This document shows, piece after piece, positions 43,318 through 53,500 of a stretch of 64,000 bases of DNA (position 1 is the stretch's first letter; the number at the start of each line of letters is the position of its first letter). The notes under the pieces were generated by a model. The model saw only the letters and a program-made list of their open reading frames with translations, was not told the DNA's origin and ran no database searches. This stretch comes from Bradyrhizobium oligotrophicum S58 (GTDB taxonomy: Bacteria; Pseudomonadota; Alphaproteobacteria; Rhizobiales; Xanthobacteraceae): positions 4,435,001 through 4,499,000 of the forward strand of contig NC_020453.1 in the NCBI RefSeq assembly GCF_000344805.1, written 5' to 3'. The position numbers and the translations under genes were made by a program.

Positions 43318-45075
43318 CTACTTCTTGACGGCGAACACCCAGACCACACCGCCTTGCGGAACGTTGTCTTCGAGCCCGATGTTGCCCTTGGCGAGGGCAT
43401 CCTGGATGCGCTGCGCGTCGACGCCCCAGCCGGACTGCACCGCGATGTATTGCGTGCCGTCGACCTCATAGGCGACCGGCATGCCCATGATTCCCGAGTT
43501 GGTCTTCTGCTCCCACAACAGCTCTCCGGTCTTGGCATGGAAGGCTCGGAGCATGCGGTCGTTGGTGCCGCCGACCAGAACGAGGTCACCGGCCGTCGCC
43601 GTCACCGAACCGAACAGCTGCGACTTCGGGAAATTGTGCGCCCACACTTTCTTGCCCGTTGCCGGATCCCACGCCTGCAGCTCGCCGAAATGATCCGCGC
43701 CCGGCCGCACCGTCAGCCCGATATCCTCGGGCTTGGTGCCGAGCCAGAGCTGTCCGGGAACCAGCGGCACCTTCTCGCCCGTGAAGCCGCCGCAGAAATT
43801 CTCGTTCGCCGGCACGTAGACGAAGCGGGTATTCTGGCTGTAGGCGGCCGACGGCCAATCCTTGCCGCCCCACAGCGATGGACAGAAATCGACGCGCTTG
43901 CCCAGCGTCGGCTTGTGCTCGGGATCGACGATCGGCCGTCCAGTCTCGGGCTCGATGCCCTTCCACACGTCGGTGTGGACGAAATTCCAGCCATTGACAT
44001 AGTTGATCCGCTCCGGCGTCCGCTCGAGCACCCAGAAGATCGCGTCACGGCCGGGATGAATCAGGCTCTTGAAGCTGCGGCCGTCACGCTGCAGGTCGAC
44101 CAGCATCGGCGCATCGACCTCGTCCCAGTCCCATGAGTCGTTCTGGTGATACTGGAAATGCGTCTTGATCTTGCCGGTCGCCGGATCGAGCGCGATCACC
44201 GAGCTGGTGTAGAGATTGTCGCCGGGATGCATCCCGCCGGGCCAGGGTGCGGCGTTGCCGACGCCCCAATAGACCGTCTTGGTGTCCTTGTCGTAGGTGC
44301 CGGTCATCCAGGCCGAGCCGCCGCCAGACTTCCAGTCGTCGCCGCTCCAGGTGTCATGCCCCGGCTCGCCTTCGCCCGGAATGGTGAACGTGCGCCACAG
44401 CTCCTTGCCGTCCTCGGCGTCGTAGGCGACGACATAGCCGCGCACGCCGAACTCGCCGCCGGAGCCGCCGACCATCACCTTGCCGTCGACGATGAGCGGC
44501 ATCAGTGTCAGATACTGCCCCTTCTTGTAGTCCTGGACCTTCTTGTCCCACAGCACCTTTCCGGTCTTGGCGTCGAGCGCGACCAGATGATCGTCCGTCG
44601 TGGCAAGATACAGCTTGTCCTGCCACAGGCCGACGCCGCGATTGGTCGGATGCAGCTGGAACAGATCCTCAGGCAGCTCCCGCTTGTAGCGCCAGTACTG
44701 ATCGCCGGTCTTGGCGTTGAGCGCGATCACCTGCCCCATCGGCGTGGTGATGAACATGACGCCGTTGTTGACCAGCGGCGGCGCCTCATGGCCCTCGATC
44801 ACGCCGGTGGCGAAGGTCCATGCCGGCACCATGTTCTTGACGTTCGTGGTATTGATCTGATTGAGCGGGCTGTAGCCTTGGCCATCATAAGTCCGGCGAT
44901 ACAGCATCCAGTTGCCGGGCTCCGGATTTTCGAGCCGCGCAGGCGTGACCGGACTGTAGTTCTCGATCGGGCCGGCGACGGCAGCGGGTGCGGTGAGACA
45001 GGTGAACGCGACGGTGCTCGAGAGCAGCCATTTCTTGACGGCACATGTCTTGACGGCGGTGGACGTGATGGTCAT
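43318..45075 (-). CDS. PQQ-dependent alcohol/methanol-type dehydrogenase, atypical
   Basis: A 585-aa periplasmic quinoprotein with a signal peptide (KKWLLSSTVAFTCLTAPAAV) and eight-bladed propeller repeats with the W motif (GQVIALNAKTGDQYWRY, HLVALDAKTGKVLWDK, YVVAYDAEDGKELWRT). The active-site strand HQNDSWDWDEVDAPM carries D316 and D318; the second Asp is the extra metal ligand typical of lanthanide-dependent XoxF/ExaF/PedH enzymes. The vicinal Cys pair usual in methanol/ethanol dehydrogenases is missing: where family members read CCDVVNRG, this protein reads LHPTNRG. ATG 45075 has GGGGAGG 8 nt upstream. It lies 92 bp downstream of a Rieske protein gene and has no adjacent cytochrome c. Confidence 0.9.
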   Translation of the reverse strand: MTITSTAVKTCAVKKWLLSSTVAFTCLTAPAAVAGPIENYSPVTPARLENPEPGNWMLYRRTYDGQGYSPLNQINTTNVKNMVPAWTFATGVIEGHEAPPLVNNGVMFITTPMGQVIALNAKTGDQYWRYKRELPEDLFQLHPTNRGVGLWQDKLYLATTDDHLVALDAKTGKVLWDKKVQDYKKGQYLTLMPLIVDGKVMVGGSGGEFGVRGYVVAYDAEDGKELWRTFTIPGEGEPGHDTWSGDDWKSGGGSAWMTGTYDKDTKTVYWGVGNAAPWPGGMHPGDNLYTSSVIALDPATGKIKTHFQYHQNDSWDWDEVDAPMLVDLQRDGRSFKSLIHPGRDAIFWVLERTPERINYVNGWNFVHTDVWKGIEPETGRPIVDPEHKPTLGKRVDFCPSLWGGKDWPSAAYSQNTRFVYVPANENFCGGFTGEKVPLVPGQLWLGTKPEDIGLTVRPGADHFGELQAWDPATGKKVWAHNFPKSQLFGSVTATAGDLVLVGGTNDRMLRAFHAKTGELLWEQKTNSGIMGMPVAYEVDGTQYIAVQSGWGVDAQRIQDALAKGNIGLEDNVPQGGVVWVFAVKK

Positions 45076-45167
45076 GGACAAACCTCCCCTGCTTACGTTT
45101 TCGCTTGATTGATTGTCGTGACATTTCGTCGTGACGATGCGAGTTCCGGTAGGCATGCGCGTTCTCG

Positions 45168-45743
45168 TCAGCCCTGCTGGCCACCTACCTTTCCGATGAA
45201 AGGCGCAGCGATGACGAGCGCACCGTCTCTGATCACCAGGGGCAGCGCGGCAAGCCGCCGCGGTGCGGGGCCGAACACGACCTGAGCGCCGCGCCGAGGG
45301 TCGTATTCGGAGTTGTGGCACATGCACTTGAAGACATCGTCGTTGCCCTCCGTGGCCTTGATCCAGGCCGTGACCGGGCATCCCGCATGCGAGCAGATCG
45401 CCGAGTAAGCAACGATGCCGTCCGCCGCGCGCGGAAGCGTGTCCTCATCGAGCTCGCGCGGATCGAGCCTGATGACCAGCACCTCGTTCAGCCGCGATCC
45501 GTCGCGGACGATCGCGTTCGCAGCATCCTTCGGCCACGCATGAATCGGCGGCTCGCCGATTTTCAAATCGTTCGGCGTGATTGTCTGTCCTTCGCGCTCC
45601 CCTTCCGAGAACACGAGCAGGTCACCTTTTTGCGGCCGCTTCTCCTTGCGCGGATCATCGTCATCAGCCGCAGCGCTCGCGACCGACGCGCAGGCAGCAA
45701 GCGTGCCGAAAACCACCGAGCGCCGTGTCGGGTGATCGTGCAT
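45168..45743 (-). CDS. Tat-exported Rieske [2Fe-2S] protein
   Basis: A 191-aa protein with a Tat-like signal (TRRSVVFGTLAACASVASAA) and a Rieske domain. Cluster ligands are C117 and H119 (AICSHAGCPV) and C140 and H143 (FKCMCHNSEYDP); C122 and C142 can form the stabilising disulfide. The ligand spacing resembles bc1-type Rieske proteins, but there is no cytochrome b neighbour. Encoded directly upstream of the PQQ dehydrogenase and probably co-transcribed, it is a candidate periplasmic electron acceptor or relay for it (inference). Confidence 0.87.
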   Translation of the reverse strand: MHDHPTRRSVVFGTLAACASVASAAADDDDPRKEKRPQKGDLLVFSEGEREGQTITPNDLKIGEPPIHAWPKDAANAIVRDGSRLNEVLVIRLDPRELDEDTLPRAADGIVAYSAICSHAGCPVTAWIKATEGNDDVFKCMCHNSEYDPRRGAQVVFGPAPRRLAALPLVIRDGALVIAAPFIGKVGGQQG

Positions 45744-46301
45744 GTGAGATCTTTGCGTGTGACGTTGTGTGAATCGCCGGAGTGCTGCTCTTCAGCCAAC
45801 GTCCCGCAGCACACGCTGACATAGAGTAATTAGAACAACACAACCTGACGAAATCAAGGCGCGCAGCGCGATTTCGCCGCGATGTTTTCAACTATCGTCG
45901 CTGCTGCGCGTCATTGCTGACGCGAGAGACGCTCGCACGCAGCATGGTTTCTTGCGTCAGAGAGCCGTCGTCTGCTCAGGTGATCCATCATGGAACAGTA
46001 TTGTTCATGTTCATCCGTGGGTTCGGCATGTGCGGGATCTTAATCCGCGGACTACCAGCGCAGGCGGTGTCCACATCGAGAGCTGTTGGCGGCAGAGTGT
46101 CCGAATGTGGCGCGCCAGCCGCGATCGCGACAGATCGAGCGGACCGACGGGCGCCAGCGTCTGCTGTGGCGGATCGGCCGTTGAAGCAGAGGTGGCGCCG
46201 GCTGGATCGCGTTTCCGGCAACGGTCCGCTGCGCGCGATCACCGGCTGCGCGAGCGTTCAAGACCGTTCCGCAAGACGTGTGCACCCCCTGACGAGAGTG
46301 G
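45744..46301. other. Gene-poor stretch upstream of the Rieske gene
   Basis: About 560 bp without a supportable gene. Several plus-strand frames (for example 45914-46309) have Cys/Arg/Ser-rich nonsense composition and no ribosome-binding site. The AT-richer part near 45810-45900 probably contains the promoter of the Rieske-PQQ dehydrogenase operon. Confidence 0.35.
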
Positions 46302-46328
46302 TTGCCTAAGCGCGGGATTGCCTATAAT
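46302..46328 (+). promoter_or_regulatory. Promoter of tRNA-Cys
   Basis: TTGCCT (46302-46307) and a perfect TATAAT (46323-46328) with a 15-nt spacer lie 14 bp before the tRNA-Cys 5' end. The -10 hexamer matches consensus exactly, and the context (GC-rich discriminator TGCTCCGC) fits a stable-RNA promoter. Confidence 0.65.
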
Positions 46329-46342
46329 GCTCCGCACACAGG

Positions 46343-46416
46343 GGCCACGTGGCGGAGTGGTTACGCAGCGGTCTGCAAAACCGTTTACACCAGTTCAATT
46401 CTGGTCGTGGCCTCCA
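46343..46416 (+). tRNA. tRNA-Cys (GCA)
   Basis: A 74-nt cloverleaf with encoded CCA. The acceptor stem is GGCCACG/CGTGGCC, followed by discriminator T and CCA. The anticodon loop reads CTGCAAA with GCA at 46375-46377. The T arm contains AGTTCAATTCT flanked by CC and GG. A near-consensus promoter precedes it. Confidence 0.97.
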
Positions 46417-46464
46417 CTCAATCAAATCAAGCGGTTGGACCACTCGTCGCGCGCGATATCGGCG

Positions 46465-46647
46465 CTAGATGGGCAGATCGTCGATGCCGCCGGGATAGCT
46501 GACCTGGGCGCGCGGCCAGGTCAGAACCGACCCCCGCTCACCGGCCGAGACACCGGCCCGATCGGAACCGGACCTTCCGGCCAGCCGGGGCGCGTAATCG
46601 CGAAACTGCACCACATTGGACTTTTCTGCTTCCTGCATGGCTCTCAT
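46465..46647 (-). CDS. Small hypothetical protein, about 60 aa
   Basis: A 60-aa frame from ATG 46647 (or 57 aa from ATG 46638, which has GAGG 9 nt upstream). The N-terminal part EKSNVVQFRDYAPRLAG looks like a short conserved motif of small rhizobial proteins, from memory only. The rest is polar, ending YPGGIDDLPI. It is convergent with tRNA-Cys and 40 bp downstream of the DTW-domain gene on the same strand. Confidence 0.5.
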   Translation of the reverse strand: MRAMQEAEKSNVVQFRDYAPRLAGRSGSDRAGVSAGERGSVLTWPRAQVSYPGGIDDLPI

Positions 46648-46688
46648 CCTCGTTCCATGCTGCAATGCAAGAAGCGTACCCCCGGTTC

Positions 46689-47429
46689 CTAAACCCGGCG
46701 TTTACGGCCGCGCCAATCCGGCTTGCGGGACTTGGGCTTAGGCGTCAGCTCGGGCTGATCCTTTTCCACCTCCCGATACCGCGCCAGCATGCGCTCGAAG
46801 CTCGCATCGAGGCTTGAGGCGATCTCCGGCCGGCGTTCCAGCGCGGCCATCAGCAGGCCTGCCGCCTCGATCGTCGACAGCCCGTCCCGGCGCGGCTCCC
46901 GGCGCAGCCGGCCGTAGCGCGAGGGCTGGCGCGGTCCGAGGATGACGCGCTGGCATTTCAGCATCCACGGATTGCGCCACCACAGCGCCTTGGCTTGGCT
47001 CCAGGTGCCGTCGAGCAGAATCACGCCTTCGATGGATTTGAGGATGGCGCGCTGGTTGTCGGCCACTTCGCCCTTGCGGGTCAGCGCGAGCACCTCGCTC
47101 TCCGGATCCAGCTCGGCCGCCTTGGCCGAGCCAAGATAGAGAATCGCCCAGCGTGCGGGATCGGCGACCGGCCGTCCCAGCGCCTTGGCGAGGCTCGGCC
47201 AGGACAGCCCGACCTTGACCACGGTGTTCTTGAAATGCTGCGCGGCGAGCCGCGCAGTGCCGAGCGCGCGGTCCTGCTCCTGCGGGTGCTGCAGGATCAG
47301 GAGTCCCAGCCGGCTCTCCAGCGGCGTCACGCTGTCGCAGATGCAGAGCGGCAGCGGCTTCTGGCAGCGCGGGCAGTCGGGAGGCGCCTCGGTGGCGAGC
47401 GGCGGGTGATCGTGTGGCAGGTCTGACAT
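46689..47429 (-). CDS. DTW-domain tRNA-uridine aminocarboxypropyltransferase
   Basis: A 246-aa protein with an N-terminal zinc-like Cys cluster (DCPRCQKPLPLCICDS) and the DTW domain. Signature segments are LGLLILQHPQEQDRALGTAR and LLDGTWSQAKALWWRNPWM, where the D-G-T-W element is the family hallmark. Homologues (TapT/TuaA) install acp3U in the tRNA variable loop or D-loop using SAM. The C-terminal 25 residues are Lys/Arg-rich. It is an apparently monocistronic housekeeping gene. Confidence 0.88.
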   Translation of the reverse strand: MSDLPHDHPPLATEAPPDCPRCQKPLPLCICDSVTPLESRLGLLILQHPQEQDRALGTARLAAQHFKNTVVKVGLSWPSLAKALGRPVADPARWAILYLGSAKAAELDPESEVLALTRKGEVADNQRAILKSIEGVILLDGTWSQAKALWWRNPWMLKCQRVILGPRQPSRYGRLRREPRRDGLSTIEAAGLLMAALERRPEIASSLDASFERMLARYREVEKDQPELTPKPKSRKPDWRGRKRRV

Positions 47430-47468
47430 GGCGCGGCTATACGCGCCCGCGGACAGCCCGACAACGGC

Positions 47469-50400
47469 TCATTCGGCCGGGGCTGCGAGCGGCTCCGGCG
47501 CCGGGCGGCGGCGCAGCCGGTCGATCAGCAGGTAGATCACGGGCGTGGTGTAGAGGGTGAGGATCTGCGACACCAGCAACCCGCCGATGATCGTGATACC
47601 TAGAGGCCGGCGCAGCTCGGTGCCGGGACCGGTTGCGATCACCAGCGGCAGGCCGGCGAACAGCGCGGCGAGCGTCGTCATCAGGATCGGGCGGAAGCGC
47701 ACCCGGCAGGCCTCGAAGATCGCGTCCGCCGAGGACATCCCGCGCTGGCGCTCGGCCTCGAGCGCGAAGTCGACCAGCATGATGCCGTTCTTCTTGACGA
47801 TGCCGATCAGCAGGATGATGCCGACGAAGGCGATCACGGTCAGCGGCGTATTGGTGACCTGCAAAGCGAGCAGCGCGCCGAGCCCGGCCGACGGCAGGGT
47901 CGAGATGATGGTCAGCGGATGCGCCAGGCTCTCATAGAGCACGCCGAGCACGATATACATCGCGACCAGCGCGAACAAAATCAGCAGCGGCTGACGCCCG
48001 CTGCTCTTGTTGAAATCGCCCGCGTTGCCGTCGAAGCTGCCGCGGATGCCCTCGGGCATGTGCAGCTCGTCGACCGCACGCTGGATGTTGGCGGTCGCGG
48101 CCTGCAGCGGCACGTCCGGCAGCAGGTTGAACGACACGGTGGTCGAAGGGAACGATTGTGAGTGATACACCGCGAGCGGCGACAGGCCGCGCTCGGCCTT
48201 GACCAGCGCCGACAGCGGGACCTGCGCGTCACCTGCTCCGGCCACGTAGATGCGTTCGAGGTTCGAGGGATCAGTCTGGAATTTCGGATCGATCTCCAGC
48301 ACCACCATGTACTGGTTGCGCTGGCTGTAGACGATCGAGATCTGGCGCTGCGCGAACGCGTTGTTCAGCGCGTTGTCGATGTCCTGGACGCGGACACCGA
48401 GGCTCGCCGCCTTCTGCCGGTCGATCCTGAGCGCAAGCTGCAAGCCCCCGGGATCGCGGTCGCTGGAAATGTCGGTGATGCCCTCGACGGTCTCCAGCCG
48501 CTTGGCGACGATGGGCGCCCATTTCTGCAGCAGATCGAGATCGGGGCTGCTCAGTGTGTACTGATAGTCGGAATCGCTCTGCCGGCCGCCGGCGCGGACG
48601 TCCTGCGCGGCGAACATGAAGAGACGGATACCCGGCACCATTGCGAGGTTGCGCCTGAGACGGTCGATCACGGCCTGGGTCGAGACGCCCTCGCGCTCCG
48701 CGGGCGGCTTGAGGTTGATGAACATGGTGCCGCGGTTCGACGTGGCGCCGCCCGGCCCGCCCCCGCCGCCGATGGTCGAGCCGATCCCGGCCACGGCCGG
48801 ATCGGCCATCACGATGTCGGCGAGCCGCTGCTGCAGCCCCAGCATCGACTGGAACGAGATGTCGGCCGAGGCGCGGGTCGCGCCGATGACGAAGCCGGAA
48901 TCGTCGGTCGGGAAATAGCCCTTGGGCACCTTGATGTAGAGCGTCACCGTCAGCGCGATGGTGGCGAAGAACACGACCAGGGTCAGGAACGGGAAGACCA
49001 GCACCGCGCGCAAGGTCCAGGCGTAGAAGCGCACCATGCGCGACAGCGCGCCTTCGACGATCCGGTCGAACCAGGTGGCACGATCGGAGATCGCCTCCTT
49101 GACGTAGTGCGCGCAGATCATCGGCGTCACCGTCAGCGACACCAATGTCGACACCACGATCGCAAAGGTCAGCGTCAGCGAGAACTCGCGCAGCAGCCGC
49201 CCGACCACGCCATCCATGAAGATCAGTGGCACGAAGGCCGCAACCAGCGACAGGCTGATCGACAATACCGTGAAGCCGATCTGACGCGCGCCGTCGAGCG
49301 CGGCCCGCATCGGCGGCAAGCCATGCTCGAGATTGCGGTACATGTTCTCGATCATGACGATGGCGTCGTCGACGACAAAGCCGACGGAGATCGCCAGCGC
49401 CATCAGCGACAGGTTGTCGATCGAGAAGCCGGCGATCCACATCGCAGCGCATGTGCCCGCGAGCGCCAGCGGCACCGAGACGCCCGCCGCGACCGTCGGC
49501 ACCAGACGGCGCAGGAACACGAACACCACGACCATGACCAGCACCGCAGTCGCGAGCAAGGTCCATTGCATGTCCTCGACCGAGGCCCTGATCGTGCCGG
49601 TGCGGTCGACCAGGGTTGCGATCTCGATGCCGACCGGAATCCACTGTTTGAGCTCGGGGATCAGCGCCTTCACGCGATCGACGGTCTCGATGACGTTGGC
49701 ATCGCCCTGCTTGGCGATCTGGATCAGCACCGCCGGCTGCTTGTTGAACCATGCGATCGAGCGCACGTTGCGCACGGAATCCTCGACATCGGCGACATCC
49801 GACAGCCGGACGAAGCTGCCATTGTTGCTCTTGATCAGGATGTTGCGGAATTCGGCCGCGGTCCGCATCTGCCGGTTGATGGCGATGGTCTCGCTCTGCC
49901 GTCCGCCTTCGAAGATGCCGACCGGCCCGATCGGATTGGCATTGATGATCGCGGTCCTGACGTCGTCGGTCGCAATGCCGGCATTGGCGAGCGACACCGG
50001 ATTGAGCGCGATGCGCACCGCCGGCTGGTCGGCACCGCTCACCGTGACGTTGCCGACGCCGGGCACCTGGAACAGCCGCTGCGCCAGCACAGTGTCGGCG
50101 ACGTCATACATCGCGCTCGGTGTCATCGTCTTCGAGGTCAGGGCCAGAACGAACACGGGAGCAGCGGCCGTGTTTGCCTTGCGGAAGCGCGGCAACGCCG
50201 GCAGGTCACTCGGAAGATCCGACAGCGAGGCGTTGATGGCGGCCTGGACGTCACGCGCCGCCTTGTCGATGTCGCGGCCAATCGAGAACTGGATCTGGAT
50301 GTTGGTCGTGCCGAGCGAGCTCGTCGAGGTGATCTGGTCGACGCCCGCGATCTCGCCCAGCCGCCGCTCCAGCGGCGCCGCAACGGTGCCGGCCATGACG

Positions 50401-50573
50401 GAGGGATCGGCGCCCGGCCGCGATGCGCTGACGAAGATCGACGGAAAATCGACGTTCGGCACCGGCGCAACGGGAAGGAAGATGTAGGCGACGATCCCGA
50501 CCAGGAACAGGCCGATCGAGAGCAGCGTGGTGCCGACCGGCCGACGAATGAACGGCTCGGAGATCGAGGCCAT
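47469..50573 (-). CDS. RND efflux permease, MdtC/MuxC-like (second permease)
   Basis: A 1034-aa inner-membrane proton-antiport pump of the HAE1 RND family. ATG 50573 gives MASISEPFIRRPVGTTLLSI, the standard RND start; the frame extends much further upstream but overlaps the first permease. TM4 carries the proton-relay region VGFVVDDAIVMIENMYRN, and the conserved end is PLGITIIGGLLVSQILTLYT. The TGATG junction with the upstream permease overlaps by 1 nt. As in MdtABC/MuxABC, two different permeases probably form a heterotrimer. Confidence 0.93.
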   Translation of the reverse strand: MASISEPFIRRPVGTTLLSIGLFLVGIVAYIFLPVAPVPNVDFPSIFVSASRPGADPSVMAGTVAAPLERRLGEIAGVDQITSTSSLGTTNIQIQFSIGRDIDKAARDVQAAINASLSDLPSDLPALPRFRKANTAAAPVFVLALTSKTMTPSAMYDVADTVLAQRLFQVPGVGNVTVSGADQPAVRIALNPVSLANAGIATDDVRTAIINANPIGPVGIFEGGRQSETIAINRQMRTAAEFRNILIKSNNGSFVRLSDVADVEDSVRNVRSIAWFNKQPAVLIQIAKQGDANVIETVDRVKALIPELKQWIPVGIEIATLVDRTGTIRASVEDMQWTLLATAVLVMVVVFVFLRRLVPTVAAGVSVPLALAGTCAAMWIAGFSIDNLSLMALAISVGFVVDDAIVMIENMYRNLEHGLPPMRAALDGARQIGFTVLSISLSLVAAFVPLIFMDGVVGRLLREFSLTLTFAIVVSTLVSLTVTPMICAHYVKEAISDRATWFDRIVEGALSRMVRFYAWTLRAVLVFPFLTLVVFFATIALTVTLYIKVPKGYFPTDDSGFVIGATRASADISFQSMLGLQQRLADIVMADPAVAGIGSTIGGGGGPGGATSNRGTMFINLKPPAEREGVSTQAVIDRLRRNLAMVPGIRLFMFAAQDVRAGGRQSDSDYQYTLSSPDLDLLQKWAPIVAKRLETVEGITDISSDRDPGGLQLALRIDRQKAASLGVRVQDIDNALNNAFAQRQISIVYSQRNQYMVVLEIDPKFQTDPSNLERIYVAGAGDAQVPLSALVKAERGLSPLAVYHSQSFPSTTVSFNLLPDVPLQAATANIQRAVDELHMPEGIRGSFDGNAGDFNKSSGRQPLLILFALVAMYIVLGVLYESLAHPLTIISTLPSAGLGALLALQVTNTPLTVIAFVGIILLIGIVKKNGIMLVDFALEAERQRGMSSADAIFEACRVRFRPILMTTLAALFAGLPLVIATGPGTELRRPLGITIIGGLLVSQILTLYTTPVIYLLIDRLRRRPAPEPLAAPAE

Positions 50574-53500
50574 CACTGGATGCCTTCGGTCGCACCCGCA
50601 ATCGGCGGCGACGGCAGGTCGGGCGCCGGCGGCACGGCGGCTTCGAGGCGGCGATTGATGCGGTCGAGCGCGAGATAGATCACCGGGGTCGTGTACAACG
50701 TCAGCAACTGGCTGAGCAGCAGGCCGCCGATGATGGAGATGCCCAGCGGGAAGCGCAGCTCGGAGCCGGTGCCGCTCTCGATCGCCAGCGGCAGCGCGCC
50801 GAACAGCGCGGCCAAGGTCGTCATCATGATCGGGCGGAAGCGCAACAGGCACGCCTGGACGATGGCGTCATAGGGCGTGCGGCTCTCGTGCCGCTCGGCC
50901 TCCAGCGCGAAGTCGATCATCATGATCGCGTTCTTCTTGACGATACCCATCAGCAGAATGATGCCGATCAGTCCGATCACCGAGAGATCCTGGCCGAACA
51001 GCATCAGCGCGAGGATGGCGCCGACGCCGGCCGACGGCAGCGTCGACAGGATCGTGATCGGATGGATGTAGCTCTCATAGAGCACGCCGAGCACGATGTA
51101 GATCGTGATGACGGCGGCCAGCAGCAGCCAGGGCTGTCCGGCCAGCGACTTGGCGAATTCCGCGGCATCGCCCGAGTACACGCCGATGATGCTGCCGGGC
51201 ATGCCGATGCGATTCTCGGTGGCGTGGAGCGCGTCGACGGCCTCGCTCAGCGCGACGCCGGGCGCGAGGTTGAAGCTGAGCGACACTGCCGGGAACTGCG
51301 CCTGATGCGAGATCGCGAGCGGCGCGGTGGTGCGCTTCAGGCTCGCGACGGCCGAGAGCGGCACCTGGCCGCCGGCGCCCGGCAGGTAGAGTTTCGACAG
51401 GATCGAGGGATCGCGCTGATACATCGGCAGCGCCTCCAGCACCACGCGGTACTGGTTGGCCTGGCCGTAGATCGTCGAGATCTGCCGTTGCGCGAAGGCG
51501 TCGTTGAGGGTGTCGGTGACGCCCTGCAGGCTGACACCGAGCTGGCCGGCCCGCTGGCGGTCGATCGTCAGCTCGGCGCGCAGGCCGCCGTCCTGGGCCT
51601 CCGACGAAACGTCGCGGAACAGCGGATCGCGCCGCATCTCCGCCACCAGCTGGCCCGCCCATTTCGACACCTCGCCGGCATCGGCGCCGGTCAGCGTGTA
51701 CTGATATTGCGAACGGCTCGCCTGGGTCGAGATCTGCACGTCCTGGACCGGCTGGAAATACACGGTCATGCCGGGCACGCCGGACGTCTTCTGCTTCAGC
51801 CGGTTGATGACCTCGGCGACGCCGTGCTGCCGCTCTCCGAGCGGCTTCAACGTCATGACAAGCCGGCCGACATTGGTGGTCGGATTGACCGATCCGGCGC
51901 CGATCACCGAGACCACGCCGACCACGTCGGGGTCTGCCTGGATTGCCGCCGCCACCTCGGCCTGACGCTTCGTCATCTCTGCAAACGACACATCCGGGCC
52001 GGCTTCTGTCACCGCCGTGATCGAGCCCGTGTCCTGCAGCGGCAGGAATCCCTTCGGCGCGACGACGTAGAGCGCGAGCGTCGCCGCCAAGGTCGCGAAG
52101 GTCACGACCAGGGTCTCGGTCTGCCGGTCCAGCACCCAGAGCAGGCTGCGGTGATAGAGCGCGACGGTGCGATCGATGAAGCGGCTGATCGCGTTCAGCC
52201 CCGGCAGCACCCATTCCTCGCTGGCATGCTTCAACAGCCGCGAGCACATCATCGGCGTCAGGGTCAGCGACACCACCGCCGACGTCACCACCGCGATCGT
52301 CAGGGTCAAGGCGAATTCGCGGAACATGCGGCCGACGAGCCCCGACATGAACAGCAGCGGGATGAACACGGCGATCAGCGACACCGTCAGCGAGATCACG
52401 GTGAAGCCTATCTCCCGGGCGCCGCGCAGCGAGGCGTTCATCGCGCTCTCGCCCTCCTCCATGTGGCGCACGATGTTCTCGATCATGACGATCGCATCGT
52501 CGACGACGAATCCGGTGCCGATCGTGAGCGCCATCAGCGACAGATTATCCAGGCTGAAGCCGGCGAAATACATCACGCCGAAGCTCGTGATCAGCGACAG
52601 CGGCAACGCCACCCCGGCGATGATCGTGGCGCGGAGCGAGCGCAGGAACAGCAGCACGACCAAGGTCACCAGCACCACGCTCAGCACCAGCGTGAACTGC
52701 ACGTCGTGCACCGAGGCGCGGATCGTCACGGTGCGGTCGCTGACGATGTTGAGCTTGACGCCCGCCGGGATCGTGCGCTGCAGCTTGGGAATTTCCTCGC
52801 GGATCTGGCGCACGACGTCGATGACGTTGGCGCCGGGCTGGCGCTGGATATCCAGGATCACGGCCGGCACGCCCTGGTACCAGCCACCGGTGCGGTCGTT
52901 CTCCAGTCCATCCACGATGGTGGCGACATCGCCGATCGTGACCGGCGAGCCGTTGCGGTAGGCGATGATGATCGGCCTGTAGGCGTCGGCTGCGGCGATC
53001 TGGTCGTTGGCCGTGATCAGATAGGACTGCTGCGCCCCGTCCAGCGAGCCCTTGGGACCGGAAACGTTGGCGCCCGCTATGGCGCTGCGCAGATCCTCCA
53101 TCGAGATGCCGTAGGCGGCGAGCCGCGCCAGATCGGCCTGCACCCGCACCGCCGGCTTGAGCCCGCCGAGCACCGACACGCGACCGACGCCGGCGACCTG
53201 GCTCAGCCGCTGCGCCATGATCGTGTCGGCCAAGTCGCTCATCGCGCGCAGCGAGATCGTGTCCGACGTCAGCGCGAGCGTCATCACCGGGGCATCCGCC
53301 GGATTGACCTTGGCGTAGGTCGGCGGATAGGGCAGCGACTTCGGCAGCACGCCGGCGGCGGCATTGATGGCGGCCTGCACGTCCTGCGTCGCACCGTCGA
53401 TGTCACGTCCGAGATCGAACTGCAGCGAGATCTGGCTGACGCCGAACGAGCTCGTCGAGTTCATGGCCGAGAGCGATGGGATCTGCCCGAGCTGGCGCTC

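Noticed and set aside
42690..43589. 299-aa minus-strand ORF between the receivers and the PQQ dehydrogenase
   Set aside because: Its first third is an off-frame copy of the dehydrogenase 3' end, and the rest has Arg/Pro/Ser-rich noise composition.
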